53,748 bases of DNA from JANQPX01 sp039197065 (lineage in GTDB: Bacteria; Pseudomonadota; Alphaproteobacteria; Geminicoccales; Geminicoccaceae), in assembly GCA_039197065.1 (NCBI GenBank), contig JBCCUL010000046.1, positions 1 through 53,748 on the forward strand, given 5' to 3'. This document shows positions 33,325-41,350 of this stretch, piece by piece. The first letter of the stretch is position 1. Each line of letters begins with the position of its first letter. Under the pieces are notes generated by a model. It saw only the letters and a program-made list of their open reading frames with translations. It was not told the DNA's origin and searched no databases. The translations under genes and the position numbers were made by a program.

Positions 33325-33816
33325 TCATCCATCTCGCTTGATGAAGTCCTTAATGGCGTTGAGCTCGGCGATGAGTTCCCGTGCCTTCTCATCATCGACC
33401 CCAATGGCGCATCCCAAAGCATGGGGCACCGAGAGGGCGTCGCTGTAGAGATCCTCGCCCTTCTTCGTCAAAAACACCTGAACTTTGCGCTCGTCTTCGG
33501 TGCTTCTCCGGCGGTCCACCAGACCGAGCTTCTCAAGACGTTGAACAAGTGGTGTCGCGGTCGCCTGATCGACTTCGAGGCTGGCGGCTATCTCCTGTAT
33601 CAACAGACCGTCGCGTCGCCAGAGCACCATCAGGGCCAGATATTGGGGATAGGTGATCTCCATCCCATCCAAAATCACTGCATATTGCTTGGTAATTGCG
33701 CGCGACGTCGAGTAGAGCGCAAAGCAAAGCTGGTCTTCGAGCCTGAGAAGGTCTTTTACATCAGTTGTGTAGGGCTCCATCACCCCGCTGTCTCGATCAC
33801 GCTGCATCTCGGCCAT
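33325..33816 (-). CDS. ohrR: OhrR-type MarR-family peroxide-sensing repressor
   Basis: A 163-residue winged-helix regulator closely matching OhrR. The reactive Cys of organic-hydroperoxide sensors is present in LEDQLCFALYSTSRAITKQY, followed by LDGMEITYPQYLALMVLWRR. The recognition region (QEIAASLEVDQATATPLVQR) and wing (RRRSTEDERKVQVFLTKKG) are intact. The start is either ATG 33816 or ATG 33780; the latter gives a length closer to known OhrR. The gene faces a secreted hydrolase gene across a palindrome at 33913-33927. Its classic target ohr is only a remnant at 35806, so the repressor probably now controls the hydrolase and RidA genes. Confidence 0.88.
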   Translation of the reverse strand: MAEMQRDRDSGVMEPYTTDVKDLLRLEDQLCFALYSTSRAITKQYAVILDGMEITYPQYLALMVLWRRDGLLIQEIAASLEVDQATATPLVQRLEKLGLVDRRRSTEDERKVQVFLTKKGEDLYSDALSVPHALGCAIGVDDEKARELIAELNAIKDFIKRDG

Positions 33817-33889
33817 CGCATCCCAATGCTGAAGCTAAACGCGCCAACCCCCTGATTCCCGATCCACAAGCTACGGGGCGAAAAGAAGC

Positions 33890-33927
33890 TTGACAAGCCT
33901 TCTAACTAAAAGCTATCTAATAGATAG
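33890..33927 (+). promoter_or_regulatory. Promoter with overlapping OhrR-type operator
   Basis: A consensus -35 TTGACA lies at 33890-33895. At 17-18 bp spacing the -10 region falls in the near-perfect palindrome CTATCTAATAGATAG (33913-33927; 7-bp arms and a single central base). A repressor bound there would block rightward transcription of the hydrolase gene at 34002. The AT-rich palindrome fits MarR/OhrR sites in general form. Confidence 0.65.
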
Positions 33928-34001
33928 TACATTATTTATTAGTGTACAAATAATCTTCTCGATCTCGCCTTGAGGCCGGGAGGGACAGGAGGAGCAAAGA
34001 T

Positions 34002-34766
34002 ATGAAATCCATGAAAAGAATGGTTCTCGGTACCGCCGCCCTTGGGGTGGCGATGATCGCAGGTGGCGCTGCCTTCGCCGCTGACTTGAACGCCAAGTCC
34101 GTCGTGCTGGTGCACGGCGCCTTTGCCGATGGCTCGAGCTGGAGCGCGGTGACACCACTTCTGGAAGACGCAGGGCTAGACGTCATCGCTGTCCAAAACC
34201 CGCTGGAGTCGCTTGACGGCGACGTGGCCTTCACCAACCGGGCGATCGAACGCGCCGAAGGGCCCGTGGTCTTGGTCGGCCACTCCTGGGGAGGCATGGT
34301 GATCACCGAAGCTGGCATGCACGACAAGGTGACGTCGTTGGTCTATGTCGCGGCCTATGCGCCGGATGCCGGCCAGGCCCTTGGTGACGCCGCCAAGCTG
34401 GATGTCTATCCGGCTCCCGGTATCGACGCGCTCCAGAAAGATGACGCTGGATATTTCTATCTTCCAGACGAAGCTGCGGCGACGTACTTCGCCCAAGACC
34501 TTTCAGAGGACCAGACGGACTTCATCGCCGCCAGCCAGGGCTTGCTGAATAGTGAAGCGCTGGGCCAGCCGGTCACCAACGTCGCATGGCAGGAGAAACC
34601 ATCATTCTACGCCATCGCCGGCGAGGACTACATGACGCCGACCGAGTTGCAGCGCGAATTCGCGGCCAAGATAGGCGCAACCTCCAGGGAGGTCGATTCG
34701 AGCCACGCCATCATGGTCTCGAACCCCGAATTTGTCGCCGATCTCATCATCGAAGCCGCGAAGTGA
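34002..34766 (+). CDS. Secreted alpha/beta hydrolase
   Basis: A 254-residue alpha/beta-hydrolase with a Sec signal peptide (MKRMVLGTAALGVAMIAGGA, cleaved after AFA near residue 27). It has the oxyanion region VLVHGAFADGSSW, the nucleophile elbow VGHSWGG (Ser near residue 95), and the catalytic His in SSHAIMVSNP near 240. This subgroup (EstC-like, salicylate or pyrethroid esterase-like) is often next to OhrR/MarR genes and RidA proteins. It has a GGAGGAG ribosome site. It is the first gene of a three-gene unit divergent from ohrR. The substrate is unknown; export implies a periplasmic role. Confidence 0.85.
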   Translation: MKSMKRMVLGTAALGVAMIAGGAAFAADLNAKSVVLVHGAFADGSSWSAVTPLLEDAGLDVIAVQNPLESLDGDVAFTNRAIERAEGPVVLVGHSWGGMVITEAGMHDKVTSLVYVAAYAPDAGQALGDAAKLDVYPAPGIDALQKDDAGYFYLPDEAAATYFAQDLSEDQTDFIAASQGLLNSEALGQPVTNVAWQEKPSFYAIAGEDYMTPTELQREFAAKIGATSREVDSSHAIMVSNPEFVADLIIEAAK

Positions 34767-34790
34767 TCGCGAAAACGGGAGAAGAAAACG

Positions 34791-35279
34791 ATGATCATGC
34801 AAAAAACCATTATCGCGGGTCTCGCTATCGCGGCCTGCGCCGTCAGCGCTGCTGCGATCGCCGGTGACGCACGCACGCCAATCTATCCGGCCGGCAACAA
34901 GCCTATCGCCCCCTATTCGCCAGGTGTGCAAGTCGCGAACGGCATGCTGTTCGTCTCCGGTCAGATCGCCTATGTCGACGGCGCCATTCCCGACCATGCC
35001 AAGGACGGCGCGGATGACGTCGCCGACCAGACCAAGATCGTCATGGAGAACCTGCGCACGGTGCTGGATGAGGCCGGCTACACGTTCGACGATACGGTGC
35101 GCGCCACCGTGTTCATGACCGACATCAATGACTACGGCGCCATCAACGAGGTCTACGGCACCTATTGGGGCGAAGGCAAAATTCCGCCAGCCCGCGCTGC
35201 CGTCGAAGTCAGCGCGTTGCCCGGTGGAAAGCCGGGAGCGCCAGTCCTGGTGGAGATATCCCTGATCGCCGCCAAATAG
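34791..35279 (+). CDS. Secreted RidA-family protein
   Basis: A 162-residue RidA (YjgF/YER057c/UK114) protein with a signal peptide (residues 1-24, ending AAAIAG). The core has IAPYSPGVQVANGMLFVSGQ, the middle MENLRTVLDEAGYTFDDTVR-ATVFMTDI, and the C-terminal IPPARAAVEVSALPGGKP-G. Arg in PPARAAVEV matches the active-site Arg of imine deaminases (Arg105 in RidA). Most RidA proteins are cytosolic, so export is unusual. It follows the hydrolase gene by 24 bp and should share its OhrR-type control. The two may act on the same periplasmic compound. Confidence 0.88.
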   Translation: MIMQKTIIAGLAIAACAVSAAAIAGDARTPIYPAGNKPIAPYSPGVQVANGMLFVSGQIAYVDGAIPDHAKDGADDVADQTKIVMENLRTVLDEAGYTFDDTVRATVFMTDINDYGAINEVYGTYWGEGKIPPARAAVEVSALPGGKPGAPVLVEISLIAAK

Positions 35280-35291
35280 AGAGCAACGTCT

Positions 35292-35322
35292 CGTCCCGGC
35301 GCTTACTGCACGCGCCGGGACG
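35292..35322 (+). terminator. 11-bp stem-loop after ridA
   Basis: A perfect stem CGTCCCGGCGC/GCGCCGGGACG with a 9-base loop, 12 bp after the RidA stop. The following bases (CCTTGTCGCTT) are only moderately T-rich. It may partly terminate before the next gene. Confidence 0.6.
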
Positions 35323-35412
35323 CCTTGTCGCTTATGAAGCTGACTGATCACCGTCACCCTATTGCTAGGGTAAGCCCATGCCTGTCGACATCAACCTAAA
35401 GGGAGAGGCCTC

Positions 35413-35802
35413 GTGAACGATACTGCCGCTGCCAAGAGCGTCAGCCCGATGGACGCTCGTTCTGTTCTGTCCATTGTTGCGGGTGGCGTGGGCGCGCTTC
35501 TACTACAATCCGCCACCATAACCGCCTATCTCGGCATTCCCTATCTCAAACTGATCACCACATGGGGTCGCTACGTTGTCGCTATCCTGCTGGTGGCACT
35601 GTTCGCAAGCCTTTGGCGATTGTTGCCACGCGCGCAAGCCATCAGTCTATCGCTGCTGGCAGGGATAGCCATTCCCTCGCTGCTGTCGCGCTATATGTTC
35701 GCCTCGTCCGCACCGTGGAGCCTTCTTATCACGTTCAACTTGATTTTCACGGTTTTGGCCCTGGTGATCTGGTGGCTGGCTGCAACTAAAATCAGAGCTT
35801 GA
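35413..35802 (+). CDS. Small membrane protein with about four TM helices, unknown family
   Basis: A 129-residue protein with four hydrophobic stretches (SVLSIVAGGVGALLLQSATI, GRYVVAILLVALFASL, ISLSLLAGIAIPSLL and SLLITFNLIFTVLALVIWWL). It starts with GTG behind a GGGAGAGG ribosome site. I do not recognise the family. Its stop codon lies three bases before the remains of an ohr gene in the same frame, so its arrival may have deleted the 5' part of ohr. Confidence 0.65.
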   Translation: MNDTAAAKSVSPMDARSVLSIVAGGVGALLLQSATITAYLGIPYLKLITTWGRYVVAILLVALFASLWRLLPRAQAISLSLLAGIAIPSLLSRYMFASSAPWSLLITFNLIFTVLALVIWWLAATKIRA

Positions 35803-35805
35803 TTT

Positions 35806-35997
35806 TTGCAAAAGGCCGTCGGCCCCATCGGGCCTAAGGTCAAAAGGCGCGGCTTCGGGCTGGGTGTCAAACTGGAGGTGCCACTGCCTGGTGTGGATCG
35901 TGAAACAGCTGAGAAGCTGATCGACGAGGCCCATCAGGTCCGCCCCCACTCCAACGCCATGCGCGGTGCGCTGGACATTGCACCTGTTGTTATCTGA
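35806..35997 (+). pseudogene. ohr: Truncated ohr (organic hydroperoxide resistance protein), C-terminal remnant
   Basis: About 63 codons matching the last third of Ohr/OsmC proteins: RRGFGLGVKLEVPLPGVDRE, then AEKLIDEAHQVRPHSNAMRG and a short end. In intact Ohr the stretch reads HQVCPYSNATRG; here the resolving/peroxidatic Cys codon TGC has become CGC (Arg). The N-terminal two thirds, including the first catalytic Cys and the dimer strand, are missing. Reading begins at a TTG right after the preceding stop, so it is not expected to be made or to work. The intact ohrR lies 2 kb away, implying that an ohrR-ohr pair once stood here. Confidence 0.8.
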
Positions 35998-36305
35998 CCG
36001 CTATCGACATTCTTCGTCGAGCCTGGTGCCACAACATTGGCATCTGGCTCGACAGAACAGCTTGAATGGCATTGACCTTCCTGACCGTAACAGGTGGGAG
36101 AATTCTCGTTTCTGATCATGCAGCGAGACCGTCATTGATTATCATGGCAGTCGACATAGAACCGAAGAGTGTTGTCTCCACTGAGTTTCTTGCTGAATTT
36201 CGGTGACTCAACGCTTACTTATCCAATCAATTCCTCACTCCAGATAGGTCTTCAAAAAGGTGCCAGGACCTTTCCCACCACTGTTACTCTAGGTGGGTGG
36301 GTGCT
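35998..36305. other. Intergenic region, nothing recognised
   Basis: About 300 bases between the ohr remnant and the convergent AraC-family gene. No coding sequence and no T-run terminator was seen. Confidence 0.5.
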
Positions 36306-37280
36306 CTACTGAACATCACTTAATCGGCGATATGCACGGGGCGACATGCCGGTGTGCGCTTTGAAGGTCTGAGACAGGTGTTGCATGTTGGAGACGCCGT
36401 TCCTAAAAGCGATTTCCGCGATGGTCATGGCGTCGAAACGGTGATCACGGAGATCGGCCTTGATGGCGTCGAGCCGCGCTTGGCGGATGCACTGGCTGAT
36501 CGATCCTTGGGCCTCGGCGAAGATCGCGTTGAGACGGCGCACCGACAGGCCGACGGCATTGGCGACCCTATGGCGATCGAGGTCGGCATCGGCGATGTTG
36601 TTCTGGATGAAGGATCGGGCTCGAAGCAGCGCCTGCCGCTCGGGTGAGGAGAGGTCGGCGGTGCCGCCGTCGAGAGAGGCGAGCCCCGTCGCCATCAGAT
36701 CGATCAGGGTTTCCTGAACCAGCGATCGCACGATAGGGCTGTCGTGATCGATGTGCTCCGTAAAGGCGAGGATGCTATCCCGCACCAGCCTGCCGATCGC
36801 GTTTTGTCCGTCGATTCTGCGGGCGACCGTAAGATGGGCGTCAGGGAGTCTGGAAAGCAGCATTTCCGCCGGTAGCTGCACAACCATCTGACTGAAGTCG
36901 TCATGCAGCTCGAGCCGATAGGGATCGGTGCTTGCATAGAGTGCCATATCGCCCGGCTGGAGCAGCGTTGACTGGCCAAATTGACTGACGCGCGCGGTTC
37001 GTTCCGTCTGCAGGCTGAGAAGGAAATAGGCCTCGGACGAGGCGCCGATATCGCGCGCTCTACGCTCGGCGGTGTGCGCCTTGCCGCCGACCTTCGAAAT
37101 AGACAGGAGCGAATGCCGGGCGATCTCGATGCGCCCATCGAAGCCGCTGACGTCGTCCGCTTCGCAGCCGAGCTGGACATAGCTGTCGCAGACCGCGTCC
37201 CGCCAGAACGCGAACCGGTCCCTGCTTTTGACCTCGGCCGTATCGTAGACCGCGGCCTGCTTGTCATTCTCCATCGTCAT
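36306..37280 (-). CDS. AraC-family regulator with AraC-binding-like domain
   Basis: A 324-residue regulator. Residues 15-190 form the AraC-binding-like domain (KSRDRFAFWRDAVCDSYVQL, QFGQSTLLQPGDMALYAST). Residues 215-320 form the AraC DNA-binding domain with two HTH motifs (VANAVGLSVRRLNAIFAEAQ; IAEIAFRNGVSNMQHLSQTF) and the closing HTGMSPRAYRR. FeaR- and NitR-type activators share this build. It is divergent from the nitrilase and aldoxime dehydratase genes with 138 bp between, so it is the likely activator of that pathway, with a nitrile, aldoxime or carboxylic acid as effector. Confidence 0.9.
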   Translation of the reverse strand: MTMENDKQAAVYDTAEVKSRDRFAFWRDAVCDSYVQLGCEADDVSGFDGRIEIARHSLLSISKVGGKAHTAERRARDIGASSEAYFLLSLQTERTARVSQFGQSTLLQPGDMALYASTDPYRLELHDDFSQMVVQLPAEMLLSRLPDAHLTVARRIDGQNAIGRLVRDSILAFTEHIDHDSPIVRSLVQETLIDLMATGLASLDGGTADLSSPERQALLRARSFIQNNIADADLDRHRVANAVGLSVRRLNAIFAEAQGSISQCIRQARLDAIKADLRDHRFDAMTIAEIAFRNGVSNMQHLSQTFKAHTGMSPRAYRRLSDVQ

Positions 37281-37418
37281 GCCTCGCCTCCGAAGGCGAC
37301 GGCATCATAGCACAAAATCGAACGTTTTTCGGCCCAGGACCGAACGCGGCGCTTCGCGCCTTGCTTTAAGCTGTCGGGTCAGAGATGAACCAAGCGAACC
37401 AACGGGAGGCGTGCAGCC

Positions 37419-38462
37419 ATGTCTCAGCAATTCAAGGTCGCCGCCGTGCAGGCGGCCCCGTCCTTCCTCAACCTCGCCGAGGGCGTCGAGCGCGCCGTCG
37501 CTTACATCGAAGACGCCGCGAAAACCGGCGCCAAGCTCGTGGTTTTCCCCGAGACCTGGCTGCCCGGCTATCCCAACCACATCTGGCTCGGCACGGTCGC
37601 CTGGTCGATGCAGTTTGTCGGCCGCTATTTCGAGAATTCGGTCGAGGTCGGCAGCGACGCGGACAAGGCGATTGCCGCCGCCGCCAGAAAGCACGGCATC
37701 CAGGTGTCCCTCGGCCTGTCCGAGCGTGACGGCGGTTCGCTCTACATCGCCCAATGGCACTATGACGAGAACGGCGAGATCGTGCAGCGCCGCCGCAAGC
37801 TCAAGCCGACCCATGTCGAGCGCACCGTCTTCGGCGAGGGCGATGGTTCCGATCTCGCGGTCAACGAGACTTCGATCGGCCGGATCGGCCAGCTTTCCTG
37901 CTGGGAGCATCTGCAGCCGCTCTCGAAATACGCGATGTACGCCCAGAACGAGCAGATCCACTGCGCCGCCTGGCCGAACCTGGCGCTCTACGAAGGCGGC
38001 GCCTACGCGCTCGGCCATCAGGTCAACAACGGTGCGAGCATGGTCTACGCGGTCGAAGGCGGCTGCTTCGTGATCGCTGCCTGCGCGCTGGTCAGCGAAC
38101 AGCAGCGCGAGATGCTCTGTCAGGGCGATCCTGAGCGGGAAGCGCTTTGCCCGGTCGGCGGCGGCTACACCCGGATCTACGCGCCGGACGGTCAGGACAT
38201 CGGCACCAACCTGCCCCACACCGAGGAAGGGCTGATCACCGCCGATATCGACCTCGGCATGATCGCATTCGCCAAGGCCGCGGCCGATCCGGCCGGCCAT
38301 TATGCGCGCCGCGACGTCACCCGACTCCTGTTGAACGGCAAGCGTCAGCGTCCGGTGGTCGCCTTCGACGATGCCGCCGGTCTGCGGGCGGTCGCCGACG
38401 ACGACGCGGAGCCGTCGGCCGAGGCCCCCCTCATGGAGGCGAAGGATCATGCAGCCGAATAA
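37419..38462 (+). CDS. Nitrilase
   Basis: A 347-residue nitrilase-superfamily enzyme (branch 1), turning nitriles into carboxylic acids and ammonia. The catalytic triad is Glu45 (LVVFPETWLPGYP), Lys129 (RRRKLKPTHVER) and Cys161 (QLSCWEHLQPL). The length and C-terminal Asp/Glu-rich tail fit true nitrilases rather than amidases. A GGGAGG site precedes the ATG. The stop overlaps the aldoxime dehydratase gene by 14 bp, so the two enzymes are made together: aldoxime to nitrile to acid. Control by the divergent AraC protein is likely. Confidence 0.95.
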   Translation: MSQQFKVAAVQAAPSFLNLAEGVERAVAYIEDAAKTGAKLVVFPETWLPGYPNHIWLGTVAWSMQFVGRYFENSVEVGSDADKAIAAAARKHGIQVSLGLSERDGGSLYIAQWHYDENGEIVQRRRKLKPTHVERTVFGEGDGSDLAVNETSIGRIGQLSCWEHLQPLSKYAMYAQNEQIHCAAWPNLALYEGGAYALGHQVNNGASMVYAVEGGCFVIAACALVSEQQREMLCQGDPEREALCPVGGGYTRIYAPDGQDIGTNLPHTEEGLITADIDLGMIAFAKAAADPAGHYARRDVTRLLLNGKRQRPVVAFDDAAGLRAVADDDAEPSAEAPLMEAKDHAAE

Positions 38463-39480
38463 AGCGATCCCGACCGAACGCACCCACCCGCTTCGCATGC
38501 CGAAGGGGTGGGAACCCCCGGTGCCGGCCTGGAGTTCGACCTTCGCCGAGGCGCAGGCGGGCGTGTCCATGGCCGTGGTCGGCTTCCAGCATCCGCAGGC
38601 GACGTCGATGGCCGAGCCTCTCCAGGAGCTGCATGCGGCGCTGGAGGGTGCGGACGTCCGCGATCTGGTCGTCAGCGATGCCGGCGACGGTCTCAGCGAG
38701 ACCGTGTGCATCGCCTATTGGCGGAGCCCCAGAGCTGCCGGCGCGACCCTGGCCGCCGCTGCCTTCGACGCCTTTTGGGAGAAGCACAGCGCCGAGGGCC
38801 TGGGCTACGGCGTCTTGAAGGAGTGCACCAACATCCCCTTCGAGCGCACGGAGACCCTCTTCTCCAGCCCGGTGCACGACCACGGCTACAGCCAGCTTCG
38901 GGAAAGCACTGTCGGACCGATCCCCCATCATCAATATTGGGGCGGCATGCGCGACCGCATTCCGCTTTCGGCCCATGACGCGCTGGAAGCGCCCGGCCCC
39001 GTCCGGGTGGTCGCGCAGTCGGATCGCCACGTAACCGTCGAAGCCCATGAGAACCTCTGCATCATCCGATCCGGGCAGGACTGGAGCCAGTGCGACGCCG
39101 AGCAGCTCGCGGAATACAAGGACACCATCGAGCCGACACTTCAGGCCGGCATGGCGTTCCTGCGGGACAAGGGCTCGGAGGTGAACTGCTACGCCTGTCG
39201 CTACATGAAGGACATGGCCCTGGACGGCAGCGACCCGAAGCGCTCCTGCGGCCTCGCCTACTTCCGGACGATGAAGGATCTCGAGGACTGGGCCGAGCAT
39301 CACCCGACCCATCTCGAAATCTTCAACACCTTCCTGTCGATCGCGCCGAGACACGGGCCGAACCTGCAGCTCAGGCTTTGGCATGAAGTGTCGGTCCTGC
39401 CCGCGGCCGACCAGCGCGCGGACTACGTCAACTGCCGTCCGGGGACCGGACTGATGGGGGGCGTCAGCCGGACAACGTAG
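38449..39480 (+). CDS. Aldoxime dehydratase (haem enzyme, Oxd family)
   Basis: A 343-residue haem-dependent aldoxime dehydratase (phenylacetaldoxime dehydratase family), making nitriles from aldoximes by dehydration. Family stretches are KGWEPPVPAWSSTF, ECTNIPFERTETLFSSPVHD, HHQYWGGMRDRI, DLEDWAEHHPTHLEIFNTFL and LRLWHEVSVLP. The conserved His in the last two segments are candidates for the haem-ligand and catalytic His. An ATG at 38449 with a GGAGG site inside the nitrilase gene gives a family-typical start and length. Pairing with nitrilase is the classic aldoxime-nitrile pathway known from Rhodococcus, Bacillus and Pseudomonas, here in an alphaproteobacterial setting. Confidence 0.93.
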   Translation: MQPNKAIPTERTHPLRMPKGWEPPVPAWSSTFAEAQAGVSMAVVGFQHPQATSMAEPLQELHAALEGADVRDLVVSDAGDGLSETVCIAYWRSPRAAGATLAAAAFDAFWEKHSAEGLGYGVLKECTNIPFERTETLFSSPVHDHGYSQLRESTVGPIPHHQYWGGMRDRIPLSAHDALEAPGPVRVVAQSDRHVTVEAHENLCIIRSGQDWSQCDAEQLAEYKDTIEPTLQAGMAFLRDKGSEVNCYACRYMKDMALDGSDPKRSCGLAYFRTMKDLEDWAEHHPTHLEIFNTFLSIAPRHGPNLQLRLWHEVSVLPAADQRADYVNCRPGTGLMGGVSRTT

Positions 39481-39594
39481 CGAGACGTGGCGCTGCCCGC
39501 AGAGGACGAGCGGTACTAGCGATGGTAGTCGGTCCAAGATATGAGTCTTCTCGATCTTGACCACAATGACAACAACTTCTCAGGGAGATAATCT

Positions 39595-40035
39595 ATGCGC
39601 TTCATATCTTGGTTCGCGGGTCTGGTGCTTCTGTCGGGGACGGCCGCCTTCGCCGAGACCGCCCCGCCCATCGTCGCCATCGACAGCGCCACGCCGACGG
39701 AGGAGCTCCCGGTCAAGCCCGGCGTGTATGTCGGCCAGAAGATCACCTTCGACGACATGCACGAGGGCGAGATCGTCGCGCGTGTCGGCCTCTGGGAGGC
39801 GGACGTCAGCAAGACCAAGCTGTTCGACTATCCCTACACCGAATACGTGCTGATGATCAGCGGACATCTGGTGATCACCAACGACGACGGCAGCACGCTG
39901 GAATTCAAGGCTGGCGATACCTTCGTGATGCCGAAGGGCTGGACCGGAATCTGGGACATTCGCGAGCGGATGAAGAAGCAGATGGTGCAGATCGGCGACC
40001 CCAATGCGCGGGGCCGGGGCGAGCCGGTCGACTGA
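39595..40035 (+). CDS. Secreted cupin-domain protein
   Basis: A 146-residue protein with a signal peptide (MRFISWFAGLVLLSGTAAFA, cleavage near residue 20) and one cupin barrel of the EutQ/DUF861 type (VGLWEADVSKTKLFDYPYTE, VLMISGHLVITNDDGSTLEF, AGDTFVMPKGWTGIWDIRER). The metal His of classic cupins are largely missing, which is common in DUF861. It lies 114 bp after the aldoxime dehydratase gene and has a CAGGGAGA site. A role in the aldoxime pathway is possible but unproven. Confidence 0.8.
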   Translation: MRFISWFAGLVLLSGTAAFAETAPPIVAIDSATPTEELPVKPGVYVGQKITFDDMHEGEIVARVGLWEADVSKTKLFDYPYTEYVLMISGHLVITNDDGSTLEFKAGDTFVMPKGWTGIWDIRERMKKQMVQIGDPNARGRGEPVD

Positions 40036-40058
40036 TCTCCCGGTAGGCTGCTCTCGAC

Positions 40059-40084
40059 GACGGTCGCTCGCTGCGACCCGACCG
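40059..40084. terminator. Inverted repeat between convergent genes
   Basis: The arms ACGGTCG/CGACCGT flank a 12-base centre between the cupin stop and the convergent TetR stop. It may act as a weak bidirectional terminator. Confidence 0.35.
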
Positions 40085-40699
40085 TCAGTCCGGCGTGGCG
40101 ACGATCATCCTGACCCGGTGGTCGAGATCCTCCTTCAAGACCTCCGCCGACCAGCCGGCGCGACCGCGGAAGACGTAGCCTTGGCGCATGTCGAACATCA
40201 GCCTGGCTCGCTCCTTGGAAGGAAAATTCGCAGGCAGGGTGCCGTTTTCCCTTTCGTGGTCGAAGCGGGCGGCGAGGCGCGTGTCGGTATCGTCGATCGC
40301 CTGCTGCACGCGCTCCGCCACCCCCTCGACCTCGCCGACCGTCGCCGAGGCGCAGGACGCCAGGAAGCAGCCGCGCGCCCCGCCATCATGGGCGGTCGAA
40401 TGGTCGATCACCGCTTCGAGAAAGGCCTTGACCGCCTTTTCGATGTTCCGCTCCGTCTCGAACGCCACCACCGGCGCACACCCGTCGACGTCGGCGTAGC
40501 GGTCGATGGTCTTGAGGTAGAGCTCGCGCTTGTCGCCGAACGCCGCATACATGCTCGGCCCGCTGATCCCCATGGCCCGGGTCAGATCCCGAAGCGAGGT
40601 GGCGTCGTAGCCCTTGATCCAGAACGCGTTCATCGCGGCGAGCAGGGCCTCGTCGGCATCGAAGCTGCGCGGTCGTCCTATTTTTTTTGTATCGCTCAA
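40085..40699 (-). CDS. TetR-family regulator
   Basis: A 204-residue regulator. The N-terminal HTH (residues 10-60) reads GRPRSFDADEALLAAMNAFW, then SLRDLTRAMGISGPSMYAAF-GDKRELY, typical of TetR/AcrR. The C-terminal ligand-binding domain has two Cys in GGARGCFLASCASA, which could sense oxidants or electrophiles. It is divergent from the redoxin and MFS efflux genes across 71 bp that hold a promoter and a palindrome (40710-40752), so it probably represses them and itself. Confidence 0.9.
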   Translation of the reverse strand: MSDTKKIGRPRSFDADEALLAAMNAFWIKGYDATSLRDLTRAMGISGPSMYAAFGDKRELYLKTIDRYADVDGCAPVVAFETERNIEKAVKAFLEAVIDHSTAHDGGARGCFLASCASATVGEVEGVAERVQQAIDDTDTRLAARFDHERENGTLPANFPSKERARLMFDMRQGYVFRGRAGWSAEVLKEDLDHRVRMIVATPD

Positions 40700-40709
40700 A
40701 ATAGAATCC

Positions 40710-40752
40710 TTGACTGATGGGCTTCAGTTTATTTATATAACGATCGATATAG
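40710..40752 (+). promoter_or_regulatory. Sigma-70 promoter and TetR-type operator for the redoxin operon
   Basis: TTGACT (40710-40715) and TTATAT (40733-40738) are 17 bp apart. The sequence TATATAACGATCGATATAG (from 40734), centred on CGATCG, overlaps the -10 box and is roughly palindromic. This layout suits repression by the divergent TetR protein. Confidence 0.65.
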
Positions 40753-40770
40753 ATTTTCAAGGAGACGACC

Positions 40771-41304
40771 ATGACCGTATCCGCCCTTCAGGCCGGACAG
40801 CCTTTTCCCGACGTCACGACCCCGAAATGGGGAGGCGGATCGGTCGAACTCGGCAAGCCGAAGGATGGTCACGACTGGAAGCTGGTGGTTGTCTATCGCG
40901 GCAAGCACTGTCCGCTCTGCACGAAATATCTGCAGACCTTGAACGAGGTCGCACCCACGCTCGGCGAGATCGGCGTCGACGTCGTCGCGGTTTCCGCCGA
41001 TTCTGCTGAGCGGGCCGCCGACCAGCTCGCGGAAGTCCAGCCCGCTTACGAGGTCGGCTACGATCTGAGCGTCGAGCAGATGCGCGCAATGGGCCTCTAC
41101 ATCTCCTCGCCCAGAAACGGCATGAACGCCGAGCGCCCCTTCGCCGAGCCCGGCCTGTTCGTGATCAACGGCGACGGCAGGGTGCAGATCGTCGACATCT
41201 CCAACGTCCCCTTCGCGCGGCCCGACCCGCACAAGATCCTGATGGGCGTGAAGTTCCTGCGCAATCTCGAGGGGGAATTCCCGATCAACGGGTCCTACGC
41301 CTGA
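40771..41304 (+). CDS. AhpC/TSA-like redoxin with CxxC motif
   Basis: A 177-residue thioredoxin-fold protein. The active-site stretch VVVYRGKHCPLCTKYLQTLN near residue 45 has a CPLC motif, placed as in peroxiredoxin-like redoxins (AhpC-TSA_2 type). The remainder (LGEIGVDVVAVSADSAERAA, PGLFVINGDGRVQIVDISNV) fits the family. It may reduce peroxides or act as a disulfide reductase. It is first in a plus-strand unit with an MFS exporter and a secreted NTF2-like protein, under a divergent TetR gene. An AAGGAGAC site precedes the ATG. Confidence 0.88.
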   Translation: MTVSALQAGQPFPDVTTPKWGGGSVELGKPKDGHDWKLVVVYRGKHCPLCTKYLQTLNEVAPTLGEIGVDVVAVSADSAERAADQLAEVQPAYEVGYDLSVEQMRAMGLYISSPRNGMNAERPFAEPGLFVINGDGRVQIVDISNVPFARPDPHKILMGVKFLRNLEGEFPINGSYA

Positions 41305-41350
41305 TCCTCGCACCCGCATGCCAGCCCGATCATTCGAAGTGAGCCGAACC

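Noticed and set aside
37305..38711. 468-codon minus-strand open frame across the nitrilase gene
   Set aside because: Antisense shadow of nitrilase and the start of the aldoxime dehydratase gene; no motifs.
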